Shown: positions 62,466 through 64,000 of the stretch, one piece after another
How positions within the stretch are numbered: position 1 is the first letter of the stretch
How the letters are laid out: each line of letters starts with the position of its first letter
Assembly (NCBI GenBank): GCA_019911965.1
Contig: JAIOJF010000031.1
Coordinates: forward strand, 1-64,000
Source: Paracoccaceae bacterium
GTDB taxonomy: Bacteria > Pseudomonadota > Alphaproteobacteria > Rhodobacterales > Rhodobacteraceae
Direction: 5' to 3'
Length of the DNA stretch: 64,000 nt
Notes under the pieces: generated by a model
What the model was told of the DNA's origin: nothing
The model's database searches: none
What the model saw: the letters and a program-made list of their open reading frames with translations, nothing else
Translations under genes and position numbers: made by a program

Positions 62466-64000
62466 TTACCCTTTTTTCTTTACCCAAACCTGATCGTCGA
62501 TCAGATTCTGCAGGAAGGCCGACAGGCTTTCGCGGTCTTCCGCCTCGGTTCCGCCCTCCGGCAGGGTCGTGCGCAGGGCGCGGTTTTTCGCCTCTGCCGC
62601 CTGCTGCAGACGCCAGGTCAGGCCCTCGTCGACCAGCCCGGTCATGTCCACCATCGCCTCGCTGATCTCGCTCCTGGCCCCGCGCACCGTTTCCAGCTTG
62701 GCCAGTTCCTCGGCCAGCGCTCGCGCTGCCATATCCTCATCGACCCGCCTTGCCAGCAAGGGGGAAACCTTCAGATGGCGCAGCGCATGGAGGTTTTCAA
62801 GCACCGCCGGGCCAATCGCCTCGGTAATCGCGCGCTGCAGGCTGCCCGCGTTTCCACCCGCAACAGGTGCATGGCTTAAAATCGCGGTACGCAGGCGGTC
62901 ATAGCCCGCACCGCACAGTATCAGCCGTTCAAGCGCTGACTCGAATTTCGCAACCAGTGCGGGATAGCTCAGGCACAGTGCCAGGATCATCGCTTCGCGC
63001 AACTGATCGGTCGAATCGGCCCCGGTATCGCGCGCCAGCAGCGAATTGCGCGTCCCCTCCGTTGCCGCCACCGGAATAATCGGCCGGAAACCGCCGCCCC
63101 GGAACGGCCTGTCCGGCCCGCGCAACGGCGCGAACAAAGCTGCCCGCCGTTCGCGCAGCGCCTCGGCATAGTGGCCACGGATGCTGCCATCGCGGATGGT
63201 CGCCAGCGCCGCCTTCAGATCGGCGTCCAGCCCGGCGCGGCGCTCGGGGCTGTCGAACACCCGGCCCTCGATGGTCTTTTGCCAAAGCAGATCGACCATC
63301 GGTCGCGCGGCGTCCAGCAGCGCCTGCATCGCGCCAATGCCCCGTGCACGCAACAGATCGTCAGGGTCCATCCCCTCAGGCAGCAGGCAGAACCTGAGGC
63401 TCCGCCCCGGCTCCAAGAGCGGCAGCGCGATGTCGACCAGCCGCATCGCCGCACGCAATCCGGCCTTGTCGCCATCCAGTGCGATCACCGGTTCGGGTGC
63501 CAAGCGCCACATCAGATGCAACTGATCCTCGGTGATCGCGGTGCCAAGCGGGGCAACGGCATGTTCAAACCCGGCCCGCACCAGAGCGATCACATCCATG
63601 TAACCCTCGGCCACGATCAACCCGCCGACCTTGCCCGCCGCTTCACGCGCCGGGCCGATATTGTAAAGGCTCCGGCCCTTGTCAAACAGCAGGGTCTCGG
63701 GCGAATTCAGATACTTGGCACGCGCATTCGGGTCCATCGCGCGACCACCAAAGGCGATGCAACGGCCCCGGACATCGCGGATGGGAAAGATGATCCGGCC
63801 GCGAAACCGGTCATAAGGCGTGCCGCCATCGTCCGGCCGGATCGCCAGCCCCGCCTCGACGATAAGATCACTGGCCAACCCGGCCTCGCCCAGCGCCCGC
63901 GTCAGCGCGGTGCGGCTGTCGGGCGCATAGCCGATGCCGAACCGCTCGCCCGCCGCCTCATCAAGGCCGCGCCCCGCCAGGTAATCCCGCGCCGCTGATC
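62466..64000 (-). CDS. dnaG: DNA primase, C-terminal part (runs off the window)
   Basis: The frame is open to the end of the window, so about 511 C-terminal residues are seen and the N-terminal zinc-binding domain lies outside. The visible part starts AARDYLAGRGLDEAAGERFGIG, then the RNA-polymerase core with YDRFRGRIIFPIRD and GRAMDPNARAKYLNSPETLLFDKG. The TOPRIM motifs are VAEGYMDVIAL and ALDGDKAG. The end is the DnaB-interacting helical domain, ending near DDQVWVKKKG. It synthesises RNA primers at the replication fork. rpoD follows 93 bases downstream. Confidence 0.96.
   Translation of the reverse strand, partial: SAARDYLAGRGLDEAAGERFGIGYAPDSRTALTRALGEAGLASDLIVEAGLAIRPDDGGTPYDRFRGRIIFPIRDVRGRCIAFGGRAMDPNARAKYLNSPETLLFDKGRSLYNIGPAREAAGKVGGLIVAEGYMDVIALVRAGFEHAVAPLGTAITEDQLHLMWRLAPEPVIALDGDKAGLRAAMRLVDIALPLLEPGRSLRFCLLPEGMDPDDLLRARGIGAMQALLDAARPMVDLLWQKTIEGRVFDSPERRAGLDADLKAALATIRDGSIRGHYAEALRERRAALFAPLRGPDRPFRGGGFRPIIPVAATEGTRNSLLARDTGADSTDQLREAMILALCLSYPALVAKFESALERLILCGAGYDRLRTAILSHAPVAGGNAGSLQRAITEAIGPAVLENLHALRHLKVSPLLARRVDEDMAARALAEELAKLETVRGARSEISEAMVDMTGLVDEGLTWRLQQAAEAKNRALRTTLPEGGTEAEDRESLSAFLQNLIDDQVWVKKKG

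Noticed and set aside
1-64000. CRISPR array, prophage, integron or rRNA operon
   Set aside because: No regularly spaced repeats, phage structural genes, integrase or rRNA-like sequence were seen.

Overview
The window is a GC-rich (roughly 60-65 percent by eye) bacterial chromosome segment. Gene content points to an alphaproteobacterium of the Rhodobacterales (Roseobacter/Paracoccus-like): tripartite TRAP carriers, a glycine-betaine/dimethylglycine module, an SHP/DHC heme-protein cluster of the Rhodobacter sphaeroides type, an alphaproteobacterial rpoD, and GANTC methylation sites upstream of rpoD. Coding density is high, with many 1-14 bp gene overlaps. This placement is inferred from protein features, not from a database search.

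Layout. (1) 21-97: elongator tRNA-Met. (2) 0.3-9.6 kb, mostly + strand: a ProU/OpuA-type quaternary-amine ABC transporter, two choline-kinase-like phosphotransferases, a dimethylglycine/sarcosine dehydrogenase-like flavoprotein, a methyltransferase and a small membrane protein. (3) 9.6-15.0 kb: an XRE-cupin regulator, amidase and SnoaL-like protein transcribed leftward, divergent from a TRAP transporter (M-P-Q order); an inverted repeat overlaps the TRAP promoter. (4) 15.0-19.3 kb, - strand: a four-gene 2-oxoacid:ferredoxin oxidoreductase in which a GltD-like flavoprotein is fused to the ferredoxin subunit. (5) 19.5-35.8 kb, - strand: a 14-gene catabolic operon holding two MaoC-type hydratases, thiolase, acyl-CoA ligase, HyuA/HyuB, acyl-CoA dehydrogenase, two-subunit B12 acyl-CoA mutase, a three-subunit molybdenum hydroxylase, a family III CoA-transferase and an SDR. 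A divergent TetR gene and a second TRAP transporter (36.7-39.8 kb) adjoin it. (6) 40.1-46.7 kb, + strand: a second HyuA/HyuB pair with a flavin amine oxidase-like protein, a uronate-dehydrogenase-like protein and an SDR lacking the catalytic Tyr and Lys. (7) 46.7-56 kb: ectoine hydrolase-like DoeA, pirin, small proteins, DUF302, alpha/beta hydrolase, cytochrome b561, aspS, and a b561-DHC / SHP / DHC heme cluster. (8) 56-64 kb: carB, a REP-associated transposase between perfect 27-bp inverted REP copies, an AT-rich gene relic, rpoD, and the C-terminal part of dnaG running off the window.

How it fits together. The left part looks like uptake and demethylation of betaine-type compounds. The 15-40 kb block has the parts for a complete catabolic route: TRAP import, TetR control, CoA activation by ligase and CoA-transferase, Mo-dependent hydroxylation, ATP-dependent carboxylation or lactam opening by HyuAB, beta-oxidation-type steps, and a mutase whose active-site residues match methylmalonyl-CoA mutase, so carbon probably leaves through succinyl-CoA-type products. 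I know of no described pathway with exactly this gene set; the substrate cannot be read from sequence. The right part is mainly housekeeping.
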